Positions 46,886 to 59,574 of a stretch of 64,000 nucleotides of DNA are shown one piece after another. Source of the DNA: Epiperipatus broadwayi (lineage: Eukaryota; Onychophora; Udeonychophora; Euonychophora; Peripatidae); assembly GCA_028023455.1 (NCBI GenBank), contig JAQFVV010000256.1:62001-126000 (forward strand), given 5' to 3'. The notes under the pieces were generated by a model, which was not told where the DNA came from, did not search any database, and saw nothing but the letters and a program-made list of their open reading frames with translations. Position 1 is the stretch's first letter; each line of letters starts with the position of its first letter. A program made the translations under genes and the position numbers.

Positions 46886-49800
46886 TGGATGTATTGGGTT
46901 TTGAAATCAGGCTACCAACAGGTTAATGGATAGTAAAATGACCACATCTGGAGGTTAACTATGAAATTTACTTTGTGCTCCCTTGAAGGAAAGGATATTG
47001 GTTCATCAAAGGTTGAGTACTGTTTCCAAAACAAACAGTGTTTACTGACATCCTGTTTTTCTTTTTTGGTCATTCAAGTTAGTGCAAGATCCAGTTGGCA
47101 TGTCATCAATTATCTCCCTTATGACAGACAATATGATTATGTCTTTTTATAACCTCATTTCCATCCTTTAGCTGCACATCATTTTGTCTCTAAATTTGAT
47201 TTTTGTTGAGGCCTCAAGTTCTTGAAAATTAAGAAAGCATTGACAGAGAAAGGATTAATATGCCAGCAGTCTTTAGTTGTGATCTTTTTTTAAGATAATA
47301 TAATTACTAATGAGTAAATTTTGAATTGGATTTCAATATGAGTTTTATGTAAAAAAAATTGTATGTTTAGGCATCTCTATTTAGGGATATTCTTACCCAC
47401 CATAAAAGTAAAGGGATGTAGAAAATTTAATCTAAAAATTAACAGCCTTACATAGCCTGATCAAATCGCCATAATTTGTGCATTATTTGTTATGATAAGA
47501 GAATAATGATATCAGTAAATTTATTTTTTTAAATCTAGGTTTGTGAAATGTGCAAAGTTTATTTGATACAAACTCTTCAAGAGCAGAATAAAATATGGTA
47601 TTCAGTGAGTACTTAAAAATTAATATAGTTACTCTTAGTAAAATTTACCTTATAGAGAAATGAAGTTTATTAGATAGATTGAAAACTAGAAGATTTAGAA
47701 AGACAGATTAATTCATGAAAAGAGAATGCATGGTATTGGATATATATGTAAAGTCTAATTTGGTAGCTTCTACTCTTGGAATTTATCATTGTAATAGTGA
47801 AAGAATAATGGTGTTAAAAATTGTCTTGCACAATGTAAGCTTATTATATTAGGTCATGTGATGTATGACTTGATTTCTTTGTAATTACTAGTCCTCATTT
47901 TATCAAGACCTATGCTACAACTTTATATTGAGATTTCAGAGAACCAAGTCTTTTTATCTTATTGGATAATATTATCACATTAATACCAATAAAAGATCTT
48001 TTTTGCTCAGAAATTTAAATGCACATGTTGGTAGAAATAATAGATTTTTCCAAAATTGAATGGTACTGGTGTTGAAAATCCAAAAGAGTCTATTGTTGAA
48101 TTTTTATGTATGATTTGAGTACCCCAAATACATTGTTAAGGTAGGAAAATTACTATAAAAGAACATGGATACTTCAACACATAACAAAACAATGATAGTT
48201 AATAGATTACATAATAGTCAAAGTTAGAATATAAGAGCAGTTTGTATTACATATGCATTTAAATATGCAAATTTCTGGATAGATTATAGATTAATATGGT
48301 TCAAAATTAAAGTGACAGATTTACTTCAAAGTAGATCTTAATTCAATCATAATCACAAGAAAAATATTGATTCTTATTTAGAAATGTTTATTAGTCATAC
48401 TAAATTTCAACAATTATTAAAAATTAAAATTGCTATGCTGGGTCTTCAAGATTGCCATATTATTCAAGAATGAAATTTTTTAATGGTATATTTTATGGAT
48501 ATTCCTTGGATTTAGTAAAAGAATTATGATTGGTTTTCTCATAATGATTATATTAGTAGTGATTTTGTTGTAATATGGAGCATTTTCTACTTGAAAAAAT
48601 AATAAATTAAATATGTAACATCATAATAAATATATGACAGAAGTTCAATGATTAAGAAGAAGGCTTAAAAATGACTGGTGAATGAAAACTATACATTTCC
48701 TGATCATGATCACTCTAGTTCTTTTTGTGTTACATTGAAAGTAACATATTGATCTGAGAAATGGTATCACATTTCTTTTAAATTCAGCAATGGCATTCTC
48801 TTATATAATGATAATGATATTTTGAATGTGGAATGAATATTTTAATCTTTTTTGATTAATAAAAAACAATAGTTGAGATGTGAACTTTTAGTAATATATT
48901 CCTTTTATCTACTTACTTGATTTGGACAAAAATATTCAGCTTGTGAAATCAAAACAGTTCTTTAGAATCTTAAAAATAGAAGATGGAAAAGCTGCAAGTT
49001 CTAATAAAATATCTGGAGAAGTTTTAAAATATAGTTGTCCACATGTATGATATGATAGCTTTAATTTTATTGAATTTTTTGGGAAATATACATACCCATA
49101 ATGAATAATATTTCTGCAGTGTAGTTTTCATTACTTCCCTCTTATTCAAGTCAAGAACTAGTTTTCATCCATTTTTAACACTTTGTCAAGGGATTATTAA
49201 TATGTATACCCATAAGTTGGGCTGTCTAATCTTAAAGATGTTTCTATTATTCCAATTTTTTAAAATTAAAGAGAATAGGTAAAATTACCATAATTATTTT
49301 GGATCATCCATATTAGCCATTTGAACAAAGGTATTTTCAAATACTTTATTGAATAGTTTGCTTCTATTCTTAGATGAATATTGTTTTAGAGAAAATAAAA
49401 AGCACTATAGTCATGTTTTTATTACCAGGAAAATGGAAGAAAAGTGCTGGGAAAAAAGATTTATATATTGTCATTATTGATTTAGTCAAGGTATTTTATT
49501 TAGTTAATCAAATAGATTTATGCAATTGTTTAAAATTAATTAATCATTCACCAAAATTTAATCTTAATATATAGTTTTTACATAATGGAATGAGAGAAAG
49601 GATTGTTACTACAAGAGGAAAATATGTGACATTTGGTGTTAAATAAGACTATATACTTGCACCAACATTATTTTATGATTTTTTATGACAGCTTTGGAAT
49701 TGATTTCAGGTGGCTTAATGAAAAAGGACTAATGATGTGATATAGATTTGATTGTGGAATTTTTAATTAGAATAAGCAAAAGTGAAAATTTTATGTTTTT

Positions 49801-50220
49801 AGATTCTAGATTTAAATCATAATGATTATTAAACTATATTTACCAGTTTAAAAGATAATTTATAATTTATAAATATGACATATAAAGACTTTGTTTTAAG
49901 AATTAGTTTCAAAAATGAAATATTTATTAACCAATAATGGAAGAAAAATCCTTTATAACTTTTAGTCTGGATGGTTAACCTGATATTGTAAAGAAAAATT
50001 TACTAAATTAAAAGACAACATCAGAAAATATTAAATAAACAGAAAAATTGACCAAAGTGTTTTATATGCATTTGTGCTTCACATATTGATTTGTGTAGAC
50101 ATTGAAAATCTTATTTCTAAATTGTTAGATTTTCTTTATTTTCCTTGAAAGTGGAATTCTTATAGTCATTTATGAGTGGCAGAATATATTAAATATAGTC
50201 ACCCTGTTATATATTCTTGT
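46886..50220 (+). mobile_element. LINE family 2, copy C, inserted in copy B
   Basis: On the plus strand the parts of an APE-type LINE occur in order. An endonuclease box LLRNLNAHVGRNN (about 48,010-48,045; family pattern GDFNARVG) comes first. The RT entry EDGKAASSNKISGEVLKY (about 48,980-49,033; pattern GK.PG.DGIP.E.LK) and RT motif A in KKDLYIVIIDLVKVFYLVN (about 49,457-49,515; pattern DLY..FIDL.KAFD.VN) follow. A tail like CASHIDLCRH (about 50,074-50,106; pattern C.SRIGL..H) closes it. The motif A KAFD is degraded to KVFY, and stops and frameshifts are frequent. At 3.3 kb it may be near full length, though the RT connection region looks deleted. The second copy is at 53,250-55,240. Confidence 0.7.
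49374..49574 (+). pseudogene. RT motif A fragment of LINE copy C
   Basis: A 66-codon frame containing KKDLYIVIIDLVKVFYLVNQ, the region around the first catalytic aspartate of a non-LTR reverse transcriptase. Context before and after continues in other frames with stops, so it is a broken gene. Confidence 0.7.
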
Positions 50221-52445
50221 CAATGTTACTGCTATTACATTATGATAAATATTCTTCAGAATTTTATATCCTGGATCTATACCTTTATGACTACCATTGT
50301 ATTTATCTCTGTGTAAATTCTTATAGAATTAAATGCCTATTCATAATTTATAAGTTCAAAGTGTACTGGATAATCACAATAATTTTCCCAATATTTGAAC
50401 ATGGCCCATTATGCTAAAAGCACTTTTAAATCCAACTTATTCTCTTAGTTGGTTAGAATCCAAAGTTTGCTGTAGAAAAATGATAATCATCTTTATAAAC
50501 ATTTTGTATAAAACTGCTAATTCTGTAATTTTTAATATTCTCTTTTTCACCTTCTTAATTGTTGATATTACTACTGAATTTTTTCAATCAACCTCTACAT
50601 ATTTATTATTTTACATTTATTACATAGCTTTGTTAATAATTCTTCTATTTTTTCTTCAGCTTTTTGAAAAATATCAATAATAATTCTATTACTTTCTGGA
50701 ACTTTTTTTTTCATAGATCTAATTGCATGTCTCACATTTTCATTTGAAATATTTGGTAATTCACAAGATGTAGTAATTGTGGGAGATAATTTCCTTTCTT
50801 GTATTTATTAATATATAAATTTTATAAAATGTTTCCATGCATTTCATGATGACATTTCTCTTTTTAGTAACAATTATTTTCTTCTTGTTGCTGAAGTAAC
50901 TTTTCTTCTAATACCAAGATATTATTTTACACTTGTGAGAATTTATTTTCTTTCATAGTTTTACTTGCTGATTTACAATTATTTAATTTTTTCATATCAT
51001 TTTATGAAACATTAGATATTCAATTCTTCTTAAAGGATCATTTTTAAAAAGTTTTCATATTCTTTTTTTATACATCTTTCCTTGTCTCATTGAATTTTTT
51101 TTGTTTTTGTACCAAATTTCTTGTCATCCATTTTTTAATATGGTATCAGACATCTTATTAATTTCAGTCAAATCTGAACCATCTTCAAAATCTGCCAATA
51201 TTTTAAAACCCTTTGCAAGTCTTAATTTAAATTCATTGAACTGTTTCTGAAGGTTTGGAATATCAACTTTTAATTTTTTTTTCTTAATATTTTTTCACCT
51301 CTCTAGTTTTGCATTAACACATATCTTATATCTTACTAATTGTTGAATCTATTAAGAATATTAAAATCTTTGAATACATATTTTTGTTAGTCAAAATATA
51401 ATTCTATTCTAGATGCTTTGGTATCAATTTCCATTATCATTTTTCTCAAAGAAAAATTTATAACATGTTTTTTTCTTCCTGAAAACTTTACAAATTTCAA
51501 TCCTCTCTCATTTCTATCATTGTAACCAAATTTATGTACAATACATTCATCTTTAATTTATTTATGAATTCTAGTATGAAAGCCTTCTATGACATTTCAA
51601 AAGTGTGAATTTGGTCTGATAAAAAGCATACAAACATCAATATAAAAATCTATTTTTTCATCACAATGAAAATTTTATGCAAAAACATGAATTATCTGCA
51701 TTTGATATTTTTCATTAATTGGAATAATCTTGCAATGGTGTTAAATATATCATCAATTTGCACAATGTTGTTGGTTCACTTTTTATTTATAATGAATCCC
51801 ATTCTACTTGTGCTTCTAATATTTATCTTTCTATAGTAAAATACATGTGCATTTTTAAAATCAATTGCCTCTTCACCTTTTATTTTAATATCACAAAGTC
51901 AACAATGTTTCATTCAACAACATACAGTTTCAGTTTGTGTAAGCTTCCATTAAATAAAAGTGGCCTGCAATTGTAAGAACTTAGATAATGTCATCATCAA
52001 ATTCAGCTTGAATCAGCCACATGAAGATTCTTTACATTCACTTTAAGCCATAACCACTACCTTAGCTGGCGATCTTACAGGATCCTATTAATAAGCACAT
52101 TTCATCTATCATAATTGTAAATATCATTTTTAAAATGATCCCTCGTGAAAACTCAGCTAATAGGTAAGAATTATTAGGCAATTAAAATAACTGTAGTGTT
52201 TTTTATTGTAAAGTTTAAAACTAAAATGCCAATAAATTATTGAAACTGAATAATTCATGTTTGTGAGCAGCCTATCTCTATTTGTTTAACATTTAAATAA
52301 CCATGTAGTAATAAGAGCTGCAGTGGCAAAAATATATGCAATTGATATTAGGTATTGCCCTGCTTGGTTTTTTTAAAACCTCAAAAAGGAATCAAAGAGA
52401 TCGTCTTTCAATTATCAGCAGCCTCTTTTTTGTAACCTTGAAAGA
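50221..52445 (-). mobile_element. LINE family 1, copy B, 5' portion
   Basis: Resumes family 1 where 46,885 left off: TAAATATTCTTCAGAAT (50,246 and 58,011), CTTTTAAATCCAACTT (50,424 and 58,205) and GGTTAGAATCCAAAGTTTGC (50,451; similar at 58,236). Toward the 5' end it matches copy A: TAGTAATAA.A.CTGCA.TG.CAAAAA (52,306 and 17,777) and CAAA.AGGAATC.AA (52,382 and 17,829). Only short frames survive, and the plus-strand frames at 50,217, 50,411 and 51,758 are antisense artefacts. Confidence 0.65.
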
Positions 52446-53249
52446 TTGCAAATAATAAAGTAAGAAAAAATCTTAACTATGTGGGAGATCATTTCTTTAA
52501 AATTATATTTCTTTTTGGATTATCATTTAAAAATAGTTATTGTTTTTTATTTGAAAGCCATTTTTAACGTAAATCAATGGATTTTCTAATATTTAAAGAT
52601 TTTAATGACTTTTAAAAATAGTGTCAGTTTATAGTTTATTTTGATCAACTTTTATGATGAGAGTTGTAAAAGATAAAACTTATTTATAGCGGGTTCATTC
52701 TGATCTAATTTAGTCTATTTTAAAGGAGAAAATAAAGATTGATTGTAAAGAATTAGAGCTAACAACAACAAATAATTTGATCAAATTATTACCGTAATAC
52801 AATGACACTATAACGGATTAAAATTAATCACAAAATTGCCTGAGTCCCTTATCACTGATCTTATACTATTGAATTATTTAGATGACAATGTCTAAACAAT
52901 TATCTATTCTTTAAAATTTTAGACATAGAATTAAAAATGCGTATGATGCAATGTCTGAGTTAATAAATGTTTTTCGTCCACAAGTTAAAAATTATATCTG
53001 CTATAATTTAAAATAATAACAATTAAGCTTTCAAAAACTTTATTGTTATTATTTATACATACATACATTCATATATACTCATAAATGAGTTAGTTATTCC
53101 AACTTCAACGAAATAAAACCAAAAATTAAAAAATACTGTTCTATAGATTAATTTTGCAATGGCTATATATATATAACAATCTACGAATCACAAATACTAC
53201 CATATGTAGAACAAGCTGGTTAATTTTTCTGTTTATATGATATTTTGCA
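52446..53249. other. AT-rich unassigned sequence
   Basis: No gene or recognised repeat. A short (TA)n lies at 53,165-53,175. Confidence 0.5.
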
Positions 53250-55240
53250 ATGCTTTCATTTAATTTCTTCAGTGGAAAATGTTTTTTTTTTTTTTGTTCT
53301 GAAATACTTTAACACGATATGTAATTGTAACTCTCCAATAGATTCTATTCTCCGGAAACAATTAACATTACACTTCTTTAGAATATATGTCCTTATAATG
53401 TAGATGGGTTCTACTTCTCTTATAAAACTCAGATTCAAGTTCATAAAATATTCTTTTATGGTCTTTAATTTTTTCATTCATTAATCATATCCAATCCAAC
53501 AACAATGTGAATTTAGAATAATGGATTTTATAATATTACATCTAGCAATTTGAAGAAGTATTGAAAGGGATTTTTATGGTCTTGCCATTATATTTTTAAA
53601 TTATTATGAAGCATCTTAAATAAAAAATGTCTAATGTCTTAATATTACAACAATCGAGTATTGTAGGCTTCTTTATAATAAATAATATAAAATAACAATT
53701 GTATATATAAGTAATTTACTTGCAGTTGCTATTTCTCTGTGATGCAATACCATTTCTTTTAACTTATAAAAAGCAGCAGCACCAGATTGGAATCTGAGTT
53801 GCTTCTCAATATCGAAGTCCATCTTTCTACTTATAAAGTTACCATGGTATTTCATTTGATTTACATTCTTAAAATAATAACCATCTAAACAAAATATTGC
53901 TGAGAATTTCTTTTTTGTCATTGATTAATAAAGAACTTGAATCTTTCAAACATTAATTAGTAAATCAAAAATTTTATATGTATTATATATTCAAAACATT
54001 AACTATATTCTGTAAGTCATCCTGTGAACTATCAAATATAACTTGATGATCAGCATATTCTAAATCAAGAATTCAAGATGAAATTATTGTTTTCTATTCA
54101 AATTAAAAATTCCACAATCAAACCTGTATTGCATCTTGATCTCTGTTTCATTAAATGATCTATAAACATTTCCAAAAAAATAACTGTTATTTAAATAAAA
54201 AATAATATTGGAAGAATTATATATTCTTATTTAGCATCAATTTTCATTTCAAATGTCTCAGATTTTCCATTTGTAATAATAGTCCTTTCTTACATTCTAT
54301 TATGCAGAAGCTGCATACTAGACATAAATTTTAGTATACAACCAATTAATTTCAAACAATTCCATAAACCTGTATAATTTAACTGAATCAAATGTTCAAA
54401 TCAATAAAAGCAATATATAAACACTTTTTTGTTCCTAGTACTTTTCTTGCATTTATCTGGCAACAAAATCATGTCAATATTGCTTTTTGATTCTCTAAAA
54501 TAATATTGAGTCTCTAACCATTCATCTCCAACTGAAAGCAAAATCCTGAAAATACCTTTGTTGTAATGGATATTACTGCAACCTTATCTATTTATGTTGT
54601 TTTCAAAAATTGGAGTAATAAAAGCATCCTTAATAATGAATGCACAATGTGTATTCCTTAGATATTCCAATATTTTTAAAAAATTAACATATCCTAACCA
54701 TATTTTAAATCTTCATCAGACCCTGCAGCTTTTCCATTTTTGATATTATAAACTATTATTTTGACTGCACCAAACTGGCTATATTTATTCAGATCTAAAT
54801 GAATAAATAAAATTGATACATTATTTAAAAGTTGTTATCTCAATTCTTGCATTATTCAAATGATGTTCAAATATAATTTCTATCTATACAAAATATCATT
54901 ATCATTATATAAGAGAGTACCATTGCTGAATAGGATTGTGATACTATTTCTTAGGTTTATATGTTACTTTCAGCGCATCAAAAAAAATGTATAGTGACTA
55001 TGATCAGCGAATATTTGTATATTCTTTGCAGTTTTAATCTATTAATCATTTTTAACTCTCTAGATCTCTAAATTTATTATGAAGCTTCACATTCAATTTA
55101 TTATTATGCCAAACAAAAAATGTCTTACTTTTAATAAAATTATTAATAATAAGATCATTGCCAAAAAGCCAATCATGATTCGTTTTTTAATAACCCAAGA
55201 GTAGATTTACTTTTATTTATAACAGGCTCCTTAAGAGAAG
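53250..55240 (-). mobile_element. LINE family 2, copy E (minus strand)
   Basis: Matches copy C in the opposite orientation. Both hold CTCTTATATAATGATAATGATATTTTG (plus strand 48,799 in C; reverse complement near 54,886-54,912 in E) and GGTATCAC/AGTATCAC just before it. The minus strand reads GKAAGSDE (about 54,712-54,737), CKKSTRNK (near 54,440), LEYADHQVIF (about 54,040-54,066, the YADD box with the last D changed to H) and the post-catalytic region at 53,673-53,921. Inactive: stops, frameshifts and a damaged YADD. Confidence 0.7.
53673..53921 (-). pseudogene. RT C-terminal fragment of LINE copy E
   Basis: An 82-codon frame with MKYHGNFISRKMDFD, then RFQSGAAAFYKLKEMV and ASKLLIYTIVILYYLL. 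It follows the common non-LTR RT pattern YLGS.LS.D...D.EI..RI.KA..AF..L...V...R..T...KL..Y..VVL..LLYG, the segment just downstream of the YADD box. The YLG is here YHG. It belongs with copy E. Confidence 0.75.
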
Positions 55241-55385
55241 TCCACGTTTTTTTTTTCAGTACTATAATATTTTTAAAAAATTCAGTTTGACCCACATTTA
55301 AATTTCAGATTGTAATTGTAGAAGTCATGTAGCATATATATATATATTGTAGATATATATATAGTATTCGATTACATAACTACAC

Positions 55386-55436
<51 letters not shown>

Positions 55437-55834
55437 TTTGTATTTATGTGTGGATTAAAGTTAAAATAATAATAAAAGTAGAATTATCATTCAAGCTAAA
55501 AGAATACTATGATTCAAATATAGTTCTTGATTGTCATCAATAAATGATTTGGCATTGCTTAATAGAAGGTGATGCGTCGATATAATAGTTTTTGTATTCA
55601 CAAGCTAATACTTGATGATAACTAAAAATAGATATTTAATTTTTACTTTCCTTCGCTACTGATGTAAAAGTGCTTCGAGAGCACAGTTGCTTTTCATGCA
55701 CTTAAATTTGAATTCAGATGTTAGAAATTTTTTTTGTAGATCCTAAACAATCCTGGGAGGAGAGGTTAGTATTTATCCATAACCAGTTTATCCATCCCAC
55801 CTATCAGTAATTAAATGGATATTTGTTTATCTTT
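55241..55834. other. AT-rich stretch with (TA)n tracts
   Basis: No gene is seen. (TA)n tracts lie at about 55,334-55,346 and 55,393-55,434. Confidence 0.5.
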
Positions 55835-55936
55835 TTTTTATCATGTGTCATAGCATCAGCCGGGAAGCGAACCCGCTAACCCGGGACAACTGCTTGTTAA
55901 GTAACTGCTGACCTCTCGACCACCAATGCTTGACGA
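55835..55936 (-). mobile_element. tRNA-derived SINE, copy 2 (minus strand)
   Basis: On the minus strand it has A box TGGTCGAGAGGTC (about 55,910-55,922), B box GGGTTCGCTTCCC (55,862-55,874), then CGGCTGATGCTATGACAC and a poly(A) tail (poly(T) on the plus strand). A perfect 14-bp target duplication ATTTGTTTATCTTT flanks it (55,821-55,834 and 55,937-55,950). Same family as 41,761-41,866, with a diverged middle. Confidence 0.85.
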
Positions 55937-55950
55937 ATTTGTTTATCTTT

Positions 55951-57060
55951 AATAGCTAGAAAATTAAGAATCAAATTTATTTATTGACTATAAAAAAAAA
56001 AAGAGGAAAACATGATATGTCATTTTTATTCCACTGGTGACGGATAACAATAATCTTTTTTCTATTTTTAATATATAGAACTTAAATCTGCTAGTTACTC
56101 GTCTGGAAGAAATATAATCTAAAGTCTTGCAGTTCTATCTACAACTAATAATGATAAGTCTTATATGAGTGGTCCGCGAATATAATATCTTAATTTATAT
56201 TTCTTGTTCATAATGTTATAAGAATTTATTTAAATTCAAGAAGTACTTATAAAATAAAGAATTTGAAATACATTGACAAGCAATGGACAATTATTATAGA
56301 TAATGATATTATACGTGTTATTGCAAAGGTATTTTACCTGTCTTAGGAAATAAAATTAATCACGTATTAGCTATAAAAACGTCAAATATTGTATTACTAT
56401 TATTATTATTTAATTAGAAATGTTTAATACGTGAAAAAAAAAAAAATAAATAAATATAAAATGAAAAAATCTGCAATCAAACCATTATGCTAACGAATTT
56501 AACACGAATATTGTCAGACTGATTTTCTAAAGCTGATGACAGTGTCTCTGTCTTTCCTTTAATTTTATTTTTAAGACAGATTAATTCAAAGATCTTAAGT
56601 TATATATATATGTATAATTAAAAAAAACTGAAATAAAAATTGAAATTAGAAAAGTAAACATTATTAAGATAAGATCGGAAAGTGGGTCGTATTAAAGTGA
56701 AGAAATTAAGTCGCACGCCAGGAGATCCTAGGGTAGAATACGATGATTGACTCAGTGAGCGTCAAAAATCATTCAAACCTAAATCGGTCAACATTTCCTT
56801 TAAAGCAATTTATTGAATCTGCAGTCGTGCTTCATAACAACATGAGGCAGTTTTACATCCCAGAAAGGGAACGAAAAAGAATTTCAAGCAGTTGCACAGA
56901 CTTTTCAAAAAAAATAAGTTGTTTATATATATAATAAAAAAAACTAAAGAGAGGCCATACGTAAAATAGATAGATTAGTAGGTCTGATGAAATGATGTGA
57001 AAAAGAACAAATATAAATTAAAAATACTGGATAAAACGTAGATTTTTTTTTTTGTTCTAT
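55951..57060. other. AT-rich unassigned sequence
   Basis: No gene is supported. The 63-codon plus frame at 56,743-56,934 is in a slightly GC-richer patch but has no recognised domain. Confidence 0.45.
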
Positions 57061-57141
57061 AGTGAATTAATAATGGTTGAAAATGAAGATAGTGGTGATG
57101 ATGATAATATCATCATCATTTTCGACCATTATTAATTCACT
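57061..57141. repeat. Hairpin at the 3' end of LINE copy D
   Basis: AGTGAATTAATAATGGTTGA (57,061) and its reverse complement ending at 57,141 face each other, each followed by a (TGA)n-type run toward the centre, with a 9-nt insertion in one arm. The right arm is the 3' terminus of LINE copy D, so the left arm looks like an inverted copy of that terminus. Confidence 0.75.
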
Positions 57142-58034
57142 GCAAGATGAAGTCTAAGCAAGTTCAATCCATATTTCCCAATATCTAACCTTTTCTACAT
57201 CACCACAGAACACATTGTATTTCATCTATTCATTTTATATGTGGTCTCTTTCTAGGTCTTTTACAATTTATTGGAATCCAGTTCAAAATTTTAACTGTCC
57301 ATATCTAGCAATATGTCCAGCCCAACTTCACTTCAATCTCTTAATTCTTTTAATGATGTCAATAACATCTATTTGTTCTCTCACCTATGTAGTTCAGTTT
57401 CCATCTCCTCTTCTTATTCCTACCATGCATTTTTCTGGATTTTGTTGAGTAGACTAAAATCTCTGCATTGTTCTTCTATTAGAACTCATAGAACATTTAT
57501 TAAAAGTCTTTTTCAACATATAAACATACTATCTTTAAGTATTAAATTACTTCTACTAAAAGATTGTGATTAATTTCATCCATTATGTTTCCATCTGAAG
57601 TAATCATCTGACCAAGATATTTGTAGTTGTTACCTTCTTCTATCACACTATTATCAATCCCGTTTTCTTCTTTTGAAAAAATCCATTGAACATTATTTTA
57701 TACTTTTGTAACAATTACCTTTAAACTTGTTTTTTTTTTTTTTACATCTGATAACTTTTGCAATATTTTTTGAAACTCTAAACTATTCTTTGCAAATACA
57801 ACTACATTATTTGCAAAATCTAGAAGGCAAATAAATAATCTCCATTTACCTTTATTTTCTTATGTTGCCATTTTAATCTACAATATACTTCTTGCAAAAC
57901 TGCTATAAAATGTTTTAAAGATGTGGAGTCCAGTCGCTGCCTTATACCCTTCTTAATGTTAGCATTTTTAGTATTATTACATTATCTAATTGCTGCTCTT
58001 GCAATTTTATAAATATTCTTCAGAATATGCAATA

Positions 58035-58247
58035 TCATGTGTCTATATATTGATGATCCAATGATTTAATCACTGAAGTCATGCATATACAATCAAATGC
58101 CTTTTTGTAATCTACAAATGCAAAGCAAAATGGCCCTTTATATTCATTAGTCCTTTTTATAATTTCTCTCAATACTTGGATATGATCTACTGAAGGTAAA
58201 ACATTTTTTAAATCCAACTTGTTATTTTTTTCTTGGTTAAAATCCAA
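58035..58247 (-). pseudogene. RT fragment of LINE family 1
   Basis: A 70-codon frame with VDHIQVLREIIKRTNEY followed by FAFVDYKKAFDCI. This is the motif 2/motif A region of a non-LTR reverse transcriptase (pattern D.I..LR.I.E....N...Y..F.DY.KAFD.V). The first catalytic aspartate and KAFD are kept. No QG or YADD box is open in the same frame, so it is a remnant. Confidence 0.8.
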
Positions 58248-58435
58248 AGTTCACTGCAGACAAGTTGTAATTATTGAGGTAAAAAATTTATATAGAACTG
58301 ATAAAAGACTGATAAGTCGGTAATTTCTAATACCTTTTTAAATATTAATATTAGTACTGCATTCTTCTAAACATCTGGTATATCTTTACCAAAAAAAAAA
58401 ATTCTAAATGTTTATTTCTCTTTTCTTTAATAAAA

Positions 58436-58532
58436 TGTAATTTTTGTAAACTTGTTTTAATTGAGTATTATAAAAAGATAAAAGTTTTACCTTGTCATAA
58501 TACTCAATTACAACGAGTTTATAAGAATTACA
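58436..58532. repeat. Foldback insertion within LINE copy D, 36-bp arms
   Basis: Arms 58,436-58,471 and 58,497-58,532 are reverse complements with about four mismatches, around a 25-nt loop. AAATGTTTAT occurs on both sides (58,406 and 58,534), a possible target duplication. Non-coding. Confidence 0.7.
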
Positions 58533-58945
58533 AAAATGTTTATATTTCTTCACCTATTTCTTTTAAAATGTTGATTACAATTCCATAATTACCTGGAACT
58601 TATCCCTTCTTCATAAATTTAATTGCATATATCATTTTTTCATTTAAAATCCAGGAAAATCTAGAAAATATAGTAGATGTAAGAAGTACTTTCCTTGTTC
58701 TTCATTGCATAAACCTGAATTATCTGCATTTAATATCTGCTTTTAAGTTGAATCATGATTCTATCTAATACATAATCAATCTTTACAATGTGTTCTTCCA
58801 TTTTTTATTTATAAAAGAATCCTAGTCTTCTTGTATTCTAATGTAGTACAGTACCTGACCACTTTTTACATTACTTGTTTCTTCATCTTTTCTTTTAAGT
58901 TCACAAAGTTTAATAATGTCCCATTTAATAAGATATGTGAGTTTA

Positions 58946-58975
<30 letters not shown>
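58946..58975. repeat. (TA)n(TG)n compound microsatellite
   Basis: TA repeats pass directly into TG repeats, as at 2,005, 3,349 and 15,057. Confidence 0.9.
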
Positions 58976-58976
<1 letters not shown>

Positions 58977-59574
58977 AAGTTTTTATTAAAAAAAGGATTA
59001 ATCAAGTATGAGCTAATGAATAATTATTTGTGATATTAGAATGAGAAATGGAAGCAAATGTAATTCCATTATCACATCTTTTGCGGAAGATATTGTAATA
59101 GTATCGAACAGAAATCAAAATGATATCGTTCGATATTACAAAAGCATAATAAATAACTAATGAAAAATAAAGAAAATTTAAAGTAGATAGCATAATCATA
59201 ATAACTGATTGCAAAAATGATTTGTTATATCTTCTTGTCATTACACATTTTAATTAGAAAAAGATTAAATTAGTATTTCTAGTCTATTAGTATTTCTAAT
59301 CTGAAATATAACAATTGTATTTGTTTAAATGTAATCATAAAATAATGCAATTACATCTCTGTGTCATAAAAAACTATAGCTATTTTATAATTTATTAAGA
59401 AAAAAAATAATACAAAATTTTATTTCTGTTCTAATTAATCATTTAATTTGTAAGTTGAGGATAAGAAAGAAGAACATACCTTATCTTATTTTTGTTGTTG
59501 TTTGAGTGAAAATATAATTATTTGGATTTATTATCTTTATAATGCTTGATCAAAAAAAAATCCATTTTGATTTA
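58976..59574. other. AT-rich unassigned sequence
   Basis: No gene. A small imperfect hairpin (TTGTAATAGTATCGAAC against GTTCGATATTACAA) lies at about 59,092-59,140. Confidence 0.45.

Larger units (their letters stand above)
57128..58940 (-). mobile_element. LINE family 1, copy D (minus strand)
   Basis: Carries the most legible coding piece of family 1 (58,035-58,247). The 3' end has ACTGCAAGATGAAG in the plus sense, with a (GAT)n-like tail at 57,090-57,120. Microsatellite-like tails are usual in RTE-type LINEs. It is interrupted by a foldback insertion at 58,436-58,532. The 5' side stops near a (TA)n(TG)n tract at 58,946. The plus-strand frames at 57,215 and 57,313 are antisense artefacts. 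Confidence 0.7.
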
